A stretch of 42,556 nt of DNA from the NCBI GenBank assembly GCA_947165825.1, contig CAMVBX010000002.1, forward strand, positions 1-42,556. The letters run 5' to 3'. This stretch comes from an uncultured Clostridia bacterium. GTDB taxonomy: Bacteria > Bacillota > Clostridia > Oscillospirales > Oscillospiraceae. The notes under the pieces were generated by a model that ran no database searches, had not been told where the DNA came from, and saw only the letters and a list, made by a program, of their open reading frames with translations. The position numbers and the translations under genes are program-made. Position 1 is the stretch's first letter, and each line of letters starts with the position of its first letter. Below, piece after piece: positions 32,688 to 41,101 of this stretch.

Positions 32688-33377
32688 ATGTCGCTCATCG
32701 CCTGCAGGGACCTGTGTCTGGCCTACGAGGGCAAAACGGCGGTGCAGGACCTGACCTTTTCCGTGGAGCCCGGGGACTACCTCTGCATCGTGGGCGAAAA
32801 CGGCTCCGGCAAGAGCACCCTCATCAAGGCTCTCCTGGGGCTGAAAAAGCCCAAAAGCGGTTCCATCACCTACGGGGACGGCCTCCGGCAGACGGAGGTG
32901 GGGTATCTGCCTCAGCAGACCCCTGCCCAGAAGGACTTTCCCGCCAGCGTGGGCGAGGTGGTCCTTTCGGGCTGCCGGGCGAAGCCCTTCTATCCCCGGG
33001 GGGAAAAACGCCGGGCCGCGGAATGCATGGAGAAGCTGGGGCTCACGGAGATGAAGAACGCCTGTTACCGGGAGCTGAGCGGCGGACAGCAGCAGCGGGT
33101 GCTCCTGGCCCGGGCCCTGTGCGCCACGCGGAAGCTTCTCCTGCTGGATGAGCCCGTCACCGGCCTGGACCCGGTGATCAGCGCGGAGCTGTACCGGATC
33201 ATCCAGGATCTGAACGACGAGGGCGTCACCATCATCATGGTCTCCCACGACGTGGACTGCGCCATCGAGCGGGCGCGGACCATCCTCCATCTGCGCACCG
33301 TACCCCTGTTCTTCGGTCCGGCGGAGGAATACGCCGACAGCGAGATCGGCCGCACCTTCATGGAAGGCCGGGACTGA
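32688..33377 (+). CDS. znuC: Zinc ABC transporter ATP-binding protein
   Basis: 229 aa, intact ATPase: Walker A GENGSGKS 36-43, Q-loop GYLPQQ, signature LSGGQQQR, Walker B LLLLDEP and H-loop VSHD. It powers ZnuB. It starts one base after the znuA stop. Its full motif set contrasts with the degenerate ATPase two genes downstream. Confidence 0.93.
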   Translation: MSLIACRDLCLAYEGKTAVQDLTFSVEPGDYLCIVGENGSGKSTLIKALLGLKKPKSGSITYGDGLRQTEVGYLPQQTPAQKDFPASVGEVVLSGCRAKPFYPRGEKRRAAECMEKLGLTEMKNACYRELSGGQQQRVLLARALCATRKLLLLDEPVTGLDPVISAELYRIIQDLNDEGVTIIMVSHDVDCAIERARTILHLRTVPLFFGPAEEYADSEIGRTFMEGRD

Positions 33378-33391
33378 AAGGAGGGACGGAT

Positions 33392-34216
33392 ATGCTGGAT
33401 GCTCTTCGGGAGATGCTCTCCTATACCTTCCTCACCCGCGCTCTGCTGGTGGGTTCCCTGGTGAGTCTCTGTGCCGCCCTGCTGGGGGTCAGCCTGGTGC
33501 TGAAGCGGTACAGCATGATCGGGGACGGACTGAGCCACGTGGGCTTCGGCGCACTGGCCATCGCCACCGTTCTGCATGCCGCTCCTCTGGCTGTGGCCAT
33601 CCCCGTGGTGGTGGCCGCCGCCTTCCTGCTCCTGCGCATCTCCTCCAGCGGTCGGATCAAGGGGGACGCCGCCATCGGTCTTCTTTCCACCTGCGCCCTG
33701 GCGGTGGGGGTCATCCTCATCTCCCTGTCCACCGGGATGAACACCGAGGTGAACAACTATCTGTTCGGCAGCATTCTGTCCATGTCCCGGGGGGACGTGA
33801 TCCTCAGCGCCTCCATCGCCCTGGCCGTGCTGATCCTGTTCATCCTTTTCTATAACCGGATCTTCGCCGTCACCTTTGACGAGACCTTTGCCCGGGCCAC
33901 GGGGGTGCGGGTGGGGGCGTACAATGCCCTCATCGCCCTGCTCACCGCCCTCACCATCGTGGTGGGGATGCGGATGATGGGCAGCATGCTCATCTCCGGT
34001 CTGCTGATTTTCCCTGCGCTCAGCGCAATGCGCTTGTGCAAACGCTTCCGGAGTGTTATAATCGTTGCGGCATTTGTTTCCGTTTTTTGTTTTTTCCTGG
34101 GGACCCTGGTCTCGTATCTGGCCGCCATCCCCACCGGCGCTGCCGTGATCTGCGCGAATATGATCGTCCTGCTGCTGCTTACCGCAGCCGGCAGGCTGAG
34201 GGAGAGGATACTATGA
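33392..34216 (+). CDS. znuB: Zinc ABC transporter permease
   Basis: 274 aa with about eight hydrophobic helices, in the ABC-3 permease family (MIGDGLSHVGFGALA near 47-61 is the conserved EAA-like segment; ATGVRVGAYN and GMRMMGSMLISGLLI are typical). AAAGGAGGG precedes the ATG. Its stop overlaps the next gene by ATGA, so the following ABC pair is translated with the zinc transporter. Confidence 0.93.
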   Translation: MLDALREMLSYTFLTRALLVGSLVSLCAALLGVSLVLKRYSMIGDGLSHVGFGALAIATVLHAAPLAVAIPVVVAAAFLLLRISSSGRIKGDAAIGLLSTCALAVGVILISLSTGMNTEVNNYLFGSILSMSRGDVILSASIALAVLILFILFYNRIFAVTFDETFARATGVRVGAYNALIALLTALTIVVGMRMMGSMLISGLLIFPALSAMRLCKRFRSVIIVAAFVSVFCFFLGTLVSYLAAIPTGAAVICANMIVLLLLTAAGRLRERIL

Positions 34217-34965
34217 CGGACACCCTGTTCCGGGCAACCGGTCTGACCAAGCGCTACAGCGGCGCCGCCGCGCTGGACGGGCTGGATCTGCAGCTGGAGA
34301 GCGGGCATATCTATGCCCTCCTGGGCGACCCGGGCAGCGGCAGGACCACGCTGCTGCGCTGCGCCGCCGGTCTGGTGAAGCCGGATTCCGGGGAGATCGA
34401 GCTGCTGGGGGAAACGGGCGACGGCCTGTTTGCCGCCAGGCATAAGATGGGACTCCTCATCGACTCCCCCGCCCTGTATCGGGATCTGAGCATCCGCAAC
34501 AACCTGAAGTTACAGGGCCGCATTCTGGGGGATCTGCCCAAGGGGCGGATCGGCAAACTCATGAAAGCCCTGGCCATCACGCCCAGAGATACGGGCAACC
34601 GCTCCGTGGGAGGCTGTCCCAACGCCCTGAAGCTGAAGTGCGCCATCGCCATGGCCATGCTGGGCTTTCCCAATCTCGTCATGCTGGACGAGGTCTTCGG
34701 GGGGCTGGATACGGACGACAGTGCCATGTTCCGGGAGCTGGCGGAGCAGGAAATGGCGGAACGGCCCATGAGCATCCTCATCACCGGCCAGTTTTTCAGC
34801 GAGCTCTACCCCTTTGCCACCGATTACCTCCTGCTGGAGAAGGGGAAGATCCTGAAGCGCTACACCCGGGAGGCCCTGCAGTCCCGGATCCCGGAGGATC
34901 TGCATCGGACTCAGGAACTGGAGGAAGCCTTCAAAGCCATCCGAAAGGAGGACCTGGGCGCATGA
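34213..34965 (+). CDS. Degenerate ABC-2-type ATP-binding protein
   Basis: 250 aa, resembling the BcrA/drug-export ABC ATPases (LLIDSPALYRDLS near 81-93). Several catalytic motifs are altered: Walker A reads GDPGSGRT (38-45), with Arg44 in place of the invariant Lys; the signature LSGGQ is replaced by SVGGCPNALK (131-140); and the H-loop His is Gln193 (ITGQ). Walker B is kept (LVMLDE with Glu160). It should bind nucleotide weakly and hydrolyse it slowly, if at all. The start is the ATG inside the znuB stop (ATGA). The partner permease starts in its own stop codon. Confidence 0.82.
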   Translation: MTDTLFRATGLTKRYSGAAALDGLDLQLESGHIYALLGDPGSGRTTLLRCAAGLVKPDSGEIELLGETGDGLFAARHKMGLLIDSPALYRDLSIRNNLKLQGRILGDLPKGRIGKLMKALAITPRDTGNRSVGGCPNALKLKCAIAMAMLGFPNLVMLDEVFGGLDTDDSAMFRELAEQEMAERPMSILITGQFFSELYPFATDYLLLEKGKILKRYTREALQSRIPEDLHRTQELEEAFKAIRKEDLGA

Positions 34966-35828
34966 AAAGCGTAATTCGGGGCGAACTGTTCCATCTGAGC
35001 CGCAGCGCCGTGCTGCTTCTGGCCGTGGTGATCCTTCTGGTATGCGATCTCTTCATCAGCTCCAGGAGCCAGGTGACCGAAACCAATATGTACGACCTGG
35101 CTGAGCTGCCCGGAGCCGGTGCCTTTGTGAACTTCTTCCAGGACAGGAAATCCGATGCAAGCGGTGCCGCGCAGTACATGCGCATCCCGAAGGTGAAGGG
35201 GCAGCCGGAAACGGCAGTGCTGCAGGACGACCCCAAAACGCAATACGAGAATATCATCGACGTATACTGGGCCTGCTCTCCCCACTATTTCCGCTGGATC
35301 CTGGCCAGCAACAAGGGGCTCCTGGCCATTCCCCTGATCTTCGTGGTGATGTTCCTGGCCCGGGATTTCCAGAACCGGGTATTCAACGATTCCCTGTACG
35401 TCGGCAAACGGCGGCGGGAGGTTTTCTGGGGCAAAGCCCTGTTCTACTTCCTGCTGGCCTTTCTGATCTCCCTGGCCGGCATCCTGCTCCTGACCATCGT
35501 CTACGCGGGCGGCGTATTCCAGAATCTCCCTGCCGGATACGTGTGGAGCCGACTGCTCCTCCATGCCCTCACGGATACCTGTCTCATGGCGGTCCCCTTC
35601 CTTCTGGCCTTTCTGTTTCGGAACACCGTGCTCACGGGCATCGTCACCGCTCTGTACTGCGTGCTCATCCGTTTCACCGGGGTGATCTATCCTGCCGTTC
35701 TGAAGGCGGACAAGGCCGTCTGGGCGCAGGGGACTTTCCCCACCACCATGCTGATCGTCAACCTGGCCGTTCTGGTGGTCTGCGTGGCGGTATCCCGTGT
35801 GCTGTTCGAGAAGCAGGACGTCAAATAA
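34962..35828 (+). CDS. ABC-2-type permease
   Basis: 288 aa. One N-terminal helix (about 13-30) is followed by a large outer loop (about 31-115) and five more helices, the ABC-2 permease layout. DFQNRVFNDSLYVGKRRREVFWGK near 135-158 is the conserved cytoplasmic coupling segment of the family. AAAGGAGG precedes the ATG, which overlaps the stop of the degenerate ATPase. Substrate unknown. Being last in the Zur operon, it should be made when zinc is scarce. Confidence 0.8.
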   Translation: MKSVIRGELFHLSRSAVLLLAVVILLVCDLFISSRSQVTETNMYDLAELPGAGAFVNFFQDRKSDASGAAQYMRIPKVKGQPETAVLQDDPKTQYENIIDVYWACSPHYFRWILASNKGLLAIPLIFVVMFLARDFQNRVFNDSLYVGKRRREVFWGKALFYFLLAFLISLAGILLLTIVYAGGVFQNLPAGYVWSRLLLHALTDTCLMAVPFLLAFLFRNTVLTGIVTALYCVLIRFTGVIYPAVLKADKAVWAQGTFPTTMLIVNLAVLVVCVAVSRVLFEKQDVK

Positions 35829-35837
35829 CGCTTCGTT

Positions 35838-35885
35838 TTCGACCCGGATCCGCTGTCGCAGGACTCCGGGTCGAATGGTTTTTCC
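35838..35885 (+). terminator. Terminator of the zinc operon
   Basis: An 11-bp perfect stem (35838-35848 with 35865-35875) is followed by TGGTTTTT. It starts 10 bp past the permease stop. Confidence 0.85.
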
Positions 35886-35943
35886 GCTCTGTTTTTTCCC
35901 GCGTCCCGTCTTTTTGCGGAACGCGCTTTTTCTTGCACTTTCA

Positions 35944-35991
35944 TTGACTGAAACGGGAAAACCGCGTATACTATAAAATATAGAAAGTATA
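35944..35991 (+). promoter_or_regulatory. Promoter with overlapping dyad for the racemase-like/mutL operon
   Basis: TTGACT (35944-35949), 17-bp spacer, TATACT (35967-35972). The -10 box opens a nested dyad, 35967-35991: outer arms TATACT/AGTATA and inner arms CTATA/TATAG. That is a plausible repressor site, or simply AT-rich promoter DNA. Confidence 0.6.
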
Positions 35992-36018
35992 CCCACATAA
36001 AGACAAGGGGGGATAAGC

Positions 36019-37104
36019 TTGCGTTCTCTGCTGATCGACAAAAATGCCCTGCGGGCCAACCTGAACGAGGTCCGGGCCCGGGCAGGCAGTGCGGATATCG
36101 TCGCGGATCTCAGCGGCGACGGGCAGGGGGTCGGTCTCCTGCGCATGGCCCGTTTTCTCCAGGAAGAGGGGCTGGGCAGCTTCGCCGTGAGCGAAACACA
36201 GGATGCGGCGCTGCTTCGCCGCAGCGGCTTTTCCGAGGAGCGGATCCTGATGCTCCGCAGCGTCACCAATCCGGGGCAGCTCCAGGAATTGATGGACGCC
36301 GAGGTGATTTTCACCCTGGGCTCCTATGAGGCGGGAATCGCCCTGAATGCCCTGGCCGGGGAACGGCACACCGTGGCGGAAGCCCGGATCCGGATCGACA
36401 CCGGCCTGGGCCAGTACGGCTTCCTCCCCCGGGAGACGGACAAAATGCTCACCCTGTACCGGCAGATGCCCAATATCGCCATTTCCGGGCTGTATACCCT
36501 CCCCGCCTCCACCAATATCCTCTCCGAGACCCAGAAGCAGGTGGAGGAATTCATGACCGCCGCCCGGGCTCTGCAGGAGCAGGGCGTGAACACCGGCGTC
36601 CTGATGGCCCTGGACTCCGCGGCCCTGTTCCGGGGCGAATTCGGGGAGCAGAACGCCGTCTGCATCGGTTCCGCCCTCATCGGCCGGGTCCCGGTGAAGG
36701 CCGGGTCCGGGCTTACCCGGGTCGGAGTGCTGGAGGCCTCCCTGGAGGAGCTGAACTGGCTGGACAAGGGCACGAAGATCGGCGCCGGCAAGGGCATCGT
36801 TCTGAAAAAGACCACAAGGGTGGCGGTTCTGGATATCGGCTGGTTCAACGGGATCGGCGCCCTCCGCCCCAATGACCGGGTGGAACCCGTCCTGCTGGGC
36901 AAGGTGAAGTCCGCTCTGGCAAAAAAGACCGCCTTCTCCCCCATTTTCAAGGTGAACGGGAAGCGTGCCAGGGTGCTAGGACAGATCGGCATGACCACCC
37001 TGGTGCTGGACGTAACCAGATGCAGTCCCGCCCCGGGGGACACCGCCTCTCTGGAAGTGGATCCCCGGCTCATCCGGGGTGTCCCGGTGAAGATGACAGA
37101 ATGA
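36019..37104 (+). CDS. Alanine-racemase-fold protein lacking both catalytic residues
   Basis: 361 aa, TTG start behind GGGGGG. The fold is that of alanine racemase: RIDTGLGQYGF near 122-132 (usually DTGMGRLGF), VCIGSALIGR near 214 (usually RPGIALYG) and a C-terminal beta domain. The PLP-lysine motif VVKADAYGHG is replaced by IVADLSGDGQG (27-37), with Ala29 where the Schiff-base Lys should be. The catalytic Tyr motif SYG is replaced by GAGKG, and GYADG by GWFNG. It therefore should not bind PLP covalently or racemise alanine. A regulatory or binding role is possible. Its stop overlaps mutL (ATGA). Confidence 0.8.
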   Translation: MRSLLIDKNALRANLNEVRARAGSADIVADLSGDGQGVGLLRMARFLQEEGLGSFAVSETQDAALLRRSGFSEERILMLRSVTNPGQLQELMDAEVIFTLGSYEAGIALNALAGERHTVAEARIRIDTGLGQYGFLPRETDKMLTLYRQMPNIAISGLYTLPASTNILSETQKQVEEFMTAARALQEQGVNTGVLMALDSAALFRGEFGEQNAVCIGSALIGRVPVKAGSGLTRVGVLEASLEELNWLDKGTKIGAGKGIVLKKTTRVAVLDIGWFNGIGALRPNDRVEPVLLGKVKSALAKKTAFSPIFKVNGKRARVLGQIGMTTLVLDVTRCSPAPGDTASLEVDPRLIRGVPVKMTE

Positions 37105-39050
37105 ACGTGATCCACAAACTCGATCCCCATGTGGCGGATCTCATCGCCGCCGGAGAGGTGGTGGAGCGCCCGGCCTCCGTGGTGAAGGAGCTGCTGGAAA
37201 ACAGCTTTGATGCCGGAGCCACCCAGGTAACGGTGGAGATCCAGCGGGGGGGCATGGGCCTGATCCGGGTGACGGACAACGGCTGCGGCATGAGTCCCGA
37301 GGACGCGGGCACCGCCTTCCTCCGCCATGCCACCAGCAAGCTGCGGGACGCCCGGGGCCTGGAGGCCATCGGCACCCTGGGGTTCCGGGGGGAGGCGCTG
37401 GCCGCCATTGCCGCCGTTTCCCGGATCCAGCTTCTCACCCGGGAGCGGGGCGCCCAGGAGGGTACCGTTCTCACCCTGGAGGCCGGGGAGGAGATATCCC
37501 GTTCCCCCGCCGGCTGCCCGGAGGGGACCACCATTCTGGTGCGGGATCTGTTTTACAACACCCCGGCCAGGCTGAAATTCATGCGGAAGGACGCCGCCGA
37601 AGGTGCCAGTGTCACCGCTGCCGCCCTGAGCTGCGCCATGAGCCACCCCGGCGTTGCGGTGCGTTATCTCCGGGAGGGAAAGGAAGAATTCCATACCCCG
37701 GGAAACGGCCGTCTGGACGCGGTCATCTACTCCCTTCTGGGCCGGGACTTTGCCAAAACCATGCTCCCCGCCCAGGGCTCCGGAGAAGGGATCACGGTGG
37801 AGGGGTACGTTTGCCCCCCCTCCGGCGGACGGGGCAACCGGAAGCAGCAGTACTTTTTCGTCAACGGCAGATATGTGAAGTCCATTCTTCTGCAGACCGC
37901 CCTGGAGCAGGCCTATAAGAACCAGCTTTTCACCGGGCGTTTCCCCGCCTGTGTCCTGTTTCTGGAGCTGCGGCGCAGCGCCGTGGACGTGAACGTTCAT
38001 CCGGCGAAAACTGAGGTCCGTTTTCTCCAGGAGCGGCAGGTCTTCGACGCGGTATACCGCAGCGTGCAGGCTGCCCTGCGGGGGGAATCCGCCCAGCCGG
38101 AGCTGCATCTCCCCAAGCCCGACGAGGGGCAGCCGGAAGCGGAAGCGCGGGAGGAAGTCCCGTCGGTCACGAAGCCCAAACCCGCCGTTCCGCCCGTATC
38201 CGGGCGGGTCTACAGCCGGGACGCCGTTCCCAAGGTGCCTCCGGCGGATATGCCGAAAATCGTGGAACAGCTGGTATTCCGTCAGCCGGCGGTGGAATAC
38301 GGCCGGGAGGAGCCGCCCCGGGAGGAAGTCCCGGTACACCGGGTGGATCTGACGGAGCCCTCCCCCCTGCCCCATCCGGTGCGGGAAGCGGCCCCGGCGG
38401 AAAAGGCAGAGGCCGGAAAACCGCCCCAGGAGACGCCGCCGCCCGAGGCGGAAGCCGAAGTCCCGGCAGAGAAGCCCCTTCCCCCCTACCGCATCCTGGG
38501 GGAGGCTTTCCGGGAATACGCGGTGGTGGAGACGGAGGACGGTCTTCTGCTCATCGACAAGCACGCCGCCCACGAGCGCATGCTGTTCGACCGGCTGAAG
38601 GCCGGAGAGACGGGCCCCATGAGCCAGCAGCTTCTGGAGCCCCAGGTGGTGAAGCCCGGGGCGGAGGACGCCGCCCTGCTTCTGGACCATCTCCCTCTGT
38701 TGGATGATCTGGGACTGGAGGCGGAGGATTTCGGCGGCGGGGCCCTGCTGGTGCGCCGGATGCCGGAGGGCGTAGGTCCGGAGGACTGCGCCGCCCTTCT
38801 GGAGGATACGGCGGAGGCCCTGCGTCTGGGCAAGCGTCCCGGAAGTCTGGGGCAACGGGATGAGGTCCTGGCTTCCATGGCCTGCAAGGCGGCGATAAAA
38901 GCCGGGATGGATACGGATCCCCGGGAGCTGATCCCCGTGGTGGAAGCCGTCCTCTCCGGGCAGGTGAAATATTGCCCCCACGGCAGACCCGTCTCCATGG
39001 TCCTCACCCGGGGCCAGCTGGACAAGAATTTCAAGCGGACCGGCGGGTAA
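37101..39050 (+). CDS. mutL: DNA mismatch repair protein MutL
   Basis: 649 aa. The GHKL ATPase domain is complete: Glu30 in KELLENSFDAGA, DNGCGM 59-64, GFRGEAL 94-100 and VDVNVHPAKTEVRF near 300. A Pro/Glu-rich linker runs from about 340 to 460, then the C-terminal dimerisation/endonuclease domain. The nicking motif is DKHAAHERMLFD from 486 (consensus DQHA-x2-E-x4-E, here Lys for Gln and Asp for the last Glu), with ACKAAIKAG and CPHGRP also present. It nicks DNA in methyl-independent mismatch repair. The start is the ATG inside the upstream stop. No mutS is adjacent in this window. Confidence 0.95.
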   Translation: MNVIHKLDPHVADLIAAGEVVERPASVVKELLENSFDAGATQVTVEIQRGGMGLIRVTDNGCGMSPEDAGTAFLRHATSKLRDARGLEAIGTLGFRGEALAAIAAVSRIQLLTRERGAQEGTVLTLEAGEEISRSPAGCPEGTTILVRDLFYNTPARLKFMRKDAAEGASVTAAALSCAMSHPGVAVRYLREGKEEFHTPGNGRLDAVIYSLLGRDFAKTMLPAQGSGEGITVEGYVCPPSGGRGNRKQQYFFVNGRYVKSILLQTALEQAYKNQLFTGRFPACVLFLELRRSAVDVNVHPAKTEVRFLQERQVFDAVYRSVQAALRGESAQPELHLPKPDEGQPEAEAREEVPSVTKPKPAVPPVSGRVYSRDAVPKVPPADMPKIVEQLVFRQPAVEYGREEPPREEVPVHRVDLTEPSPLPHPVREAAPAEKAEAGKPPQETPPPEAEAEVPAEKPLPPYRILGEAFREYAVVETEDGLLLIDKHAAHERMLFDRLKAGETGPMSQQLLEPQVVKPGAEDAALLLDHLPLLDDLGLEAEDFGGGALLVRRMPEGVGPEDCAALLEDTAEALRLGKRPGSLGQRDEVLASMACKAAIKAGMDTDPRELIPVVEAVLSGQVKYCPHGRPVSMVLTRGQLDKNFKRTGG

Positions 39051-39084
39051 GTGCCGGAATCGCATACATAAGCAGGTGATCGAC

Positions 39085-39924
39085 ATGATGATGGACGACA
39101 GCTTTTTCTGGTTCAGACGGAACCGGATCACCATCCCCGGGGTGCGGGGAGAGCATCTTTTCCTGCACATCACGGATACCCACATCAACGCCGCGGATGC
39201 GGAAAGCTCAGACGAGGAGCGGGCGGAATCGGAAAAGCAGGAGACCATGTGGGCTTCCTTCAAGGAGAAGTTCGCCCGGGGTCAGCTGCCCTTCTCCGTG
39301 GGGAACGACGAGCCCTACGGGGATCCCCAGCGGATCACCACCCTGGAGGCCTTTGAGAAGCAGCTCGCCCTGGCGGAGGAGCTGAAGCCGGAAGCTCTGC
39401 TCCTTTCCGGGGACAACCTGGAGCGCATGCACGGCGCCGGGGAGCGGTATCTGAAGCGGAAGCTCGCCGCCTACAGCGGCAAATTCCTCTGCGTTCCCGG
39501 GAACCATGAGGCCCCCGCCTGCGACGGGTGCTGGGCGCCCGGGGTGCGCACGCTGGACTTCGACGGCTTCCGGATCGCCGCCGTGGACGACAGTCAGAAA
39601 ACCGTCTCCCGGGCGGATCTGGACACGCTCCACGCCCTCTGCTGCGAGGGTACGCCCCTGATCATCCTCTGCCACGTGCCCATCTGCACCCCCTGCTGCA
39701 AGGAGGAGCTCCATCGGGTGATGGATTACTTCTACATCGATGGGGAAACGGCGGACGAAAACGGAAAGGAATTCGTGGAACTCTGCGAAAAGAACGATAC
39801 CGTAAAGGCGGTGCTCTGCGGCCACGTCCACGGGTATCACGCGACTCAGCTGGTCCCCGGCAAACCCCAGATCATCGGCTCCCAGGGCATGGCCGGAGCC
39901 GTGGACCTCTTCACGGTGGACTGA
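39085..39924 (+). CDS. Calcineurin-like metallophosphoesterase
   Basis: 279 aa, cytoplasmic, complete motif set: ITDTHIN near 30, SGDN near 111, PGNHE near 138, CHVP near 195 and GHVHG near 250. The ATG at 39085 is preferred to the GTG at 39076 because AGGTGA lies just upstream. The insertion between the first two motifs (about 40-95) is long and charged. Substrate unknown. It follows mutL by 34 bp and is the last gene of that run. Confidence 0.87.
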   Translation: MMMDDSFFWFRRNRITIPGVRGEHLFLHITDTHINAADAESSDEERAESEKQETMWASFKEKFARGQLPFSVGNDEPYGDPQRITTLEAFEKQLALAEELKPEALLLSGDNLERMHGAGERYLKRKLAAYSGKFLCVPGNHEAPACDGCWAPGVRTLDFDGFRIAAVDDSQKTVSRADLDTLHALCCEGTPLIILCHVPICTPCCKEELHRVMDYFYIDGETADENGKEFVELCEKNDTVKAVLCGHVHGYHATQLVPGKPQIIGSQGMAGAVDLFTVD

Positions 39925-39949
39925 GGGAAAAAACAGCGTCATACAATCG

Positions 39950-39973
39950 GGGCGGAGCCAAACGGCTCCGCCC
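39950..39973. terminator. Shared terminator between convergent genes
   Basis: A perfect 10-bp stem (39950-39959 with 39964-39973, loop AAAC) lies 25 bp past the phosphoesterase stop and 15 bp past the minus-strand lipoprotein stop. On the minus strand GTTTTTT follows after 14 bases, so it may serve both directions, imperfectly. Confidence 0.6.
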
Positions 39974-39988
39974 AAAGTGTTCCTGCGA

Positions 39989-40849
39989 TCATTCTCCGAT
40001 GCGGAAGGGCACAAGCAGGTGTTGAGGATCCCCGTAGGCGTCGTCCCCATACATGAGCACCAGCAGCGTATACTCGCCGGAGGGCAGGCTGCCATAAAGC
40101 GCGGACCAGTGTACGATTTCCGTCAGGCTTCCCTTTCCTTCGATAACGCGGTAAGCCGGTCCATATGCCGATTCTTTCGCGTAGGGCACACGCATCCATT
40201 CCCCGTCCAGGAGCATGTAGAGGATACGATAATCGCCGCTCTGGTAAAGATCGGCGTCCGAATCATTCTGATAACACAGAGTGCAGCCCTTCGGGGTGAT
40301 CTCCGTCACCGAAACGCGGATATCCTGACAGACCGGGGTGCCGTCGCCAAGGAAGGTCTGGACCTCCATGGGCTCGGACAGGGAATGGATTTCCGGGACA
40401 GCCGGGAGCTGCACCGGGCAGCTGACATAACCGCAGGTCTCGTAAACCCCTTGGGCATTCAGCCGGACAAGGCGCTTGACCATCGTGTAGTTTCCGGCCT
40501 TCAGCGCGCCATATTGGTTTCCCAGCGGCAAGCAGATCCTTGCTTCCTCGTTGGTGCTGCAGCGGGCGACTGCTTCCTTCGCTTCGCTTACCCCAACGCA
40601 GGGGACCGGTCTCCCTTTTTGATCATACAGGGCGAAGGTGTTGTCCAGCATGACCGTATCTCCGATGTTCTCCAGGATCAGCATGACCCGGTGGGGAGAG
40701 AGGACCTCGGCCTTGGCGGAGACGCCCGCATAGGCTTCAGTCTTCGCCGGATCATAATCCGGGTACACCGGCTCAGCCTTGTTTTTTCCGCATCCCCCCA
40801 GCAAGAGCAGGGCGGCGAGACAGAGGAAAAGAAGTCTTCTTTTTTTCAT
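39989..40849 (-). CDS. Lipoprotein of unknown function
   Basis: 286 aa. The signal peptide ends in the lipobox LLGGC (Cys20), so it is a membrane-attached surface protein. The mature part is beta-rich with about eight Cys and two similar halves (VSAKAEVLSPHRVMLILEN; VSVTEITPKGCTLCYQN), suggesting two Ig-like modules. I recognise no family. AAAGGAGG eight bases before the ATG sets the start. A palindrome (40904-40920) lies upstream. Confidence 0.78.
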   Translation of the reverse strand: MKKRRLLFLCLAALLLLGGCGKNKAEPVYPDYDPAKTEAYAGVSAKAEVLSPHRVMLILENIGDTVMLDNTFALYDQKGRPVPCVGVSEAKEAVARCSTNEEARICLPLGNQYGALKAGNYTMVKRLVRLNAQGVYETCGYVSCPVQLPAVPEIHSLSEPMEVQTFLGDGTPVCQDIRVSVTEITPKGCTLCYQNDSDADLYQSGDYRILYMLLDGEWMRVPYAKESAYGPAYRVIEGKGSLTEIVHWSALYGSLPSGEYTLLVLMYGDDAYGDPQHLLVPFRIGE

Positions 40850-40903
40850 GGACAATACCTCCTTTTCAGTGTGAAAGCTCTCGCTTGCAACATGAGCGTA
40901 CAA

Positions 40904-40925
40904 TTTAACGTCGCGTTAAAGTCAA
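40904..40925 (-). promoter_or_regulatory. Palindromic operator overlapping the lipoprotein promoter
   Basis: TTTAACG-TCG-CGTTAAA (40904-40920) is a perfect 7-3-7 palindrome directly adjoining TTGACT (minus strand, 40920-40925), a likely -35 box. The expected -10 at 17 bp, TGTACG, is poor, so the promoter may need an activator that binds the palindrome. Confidence 0.5.
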
Positions 40926-41037
40926 GAGGAATTTGCAAAATTCTTGAGATTTTTTCTGAAAATTCTCCAGTTTAATGCAAATCAATGGTGTTTCTTCCTG
41001 TTTATGGCAATTTCGCTTCCAAAAGGCCCATCGGCGC

Positions 41038-41079
41038 AAAAAAACGGCGGCCGCAGGGGGAAAAGCCGCAGCCGCCGCC
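41038..41079 (-). terminator. Terminator of the MacB/LolD-type ATPase gene
   Basis: On the minus strand GGCGGC (41079-41074) pairs with GCCGCC (41051-41046) across a long GC-rich loop and is followed by GTTTTTTT. It lies 23 bp past the ABC ATPase stop. Confidence 0.6.
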
Positions 41080-41101
41080 ACTTAATGGTAATGTTGCCAA
41101 T

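Noticed and set aside
36324..39263. A 979-residue minus-strand frame over mutL and its neighbours
   Set aside because: It spans several real genes and both intergenic junctions in antisense, with no recognisable domain.
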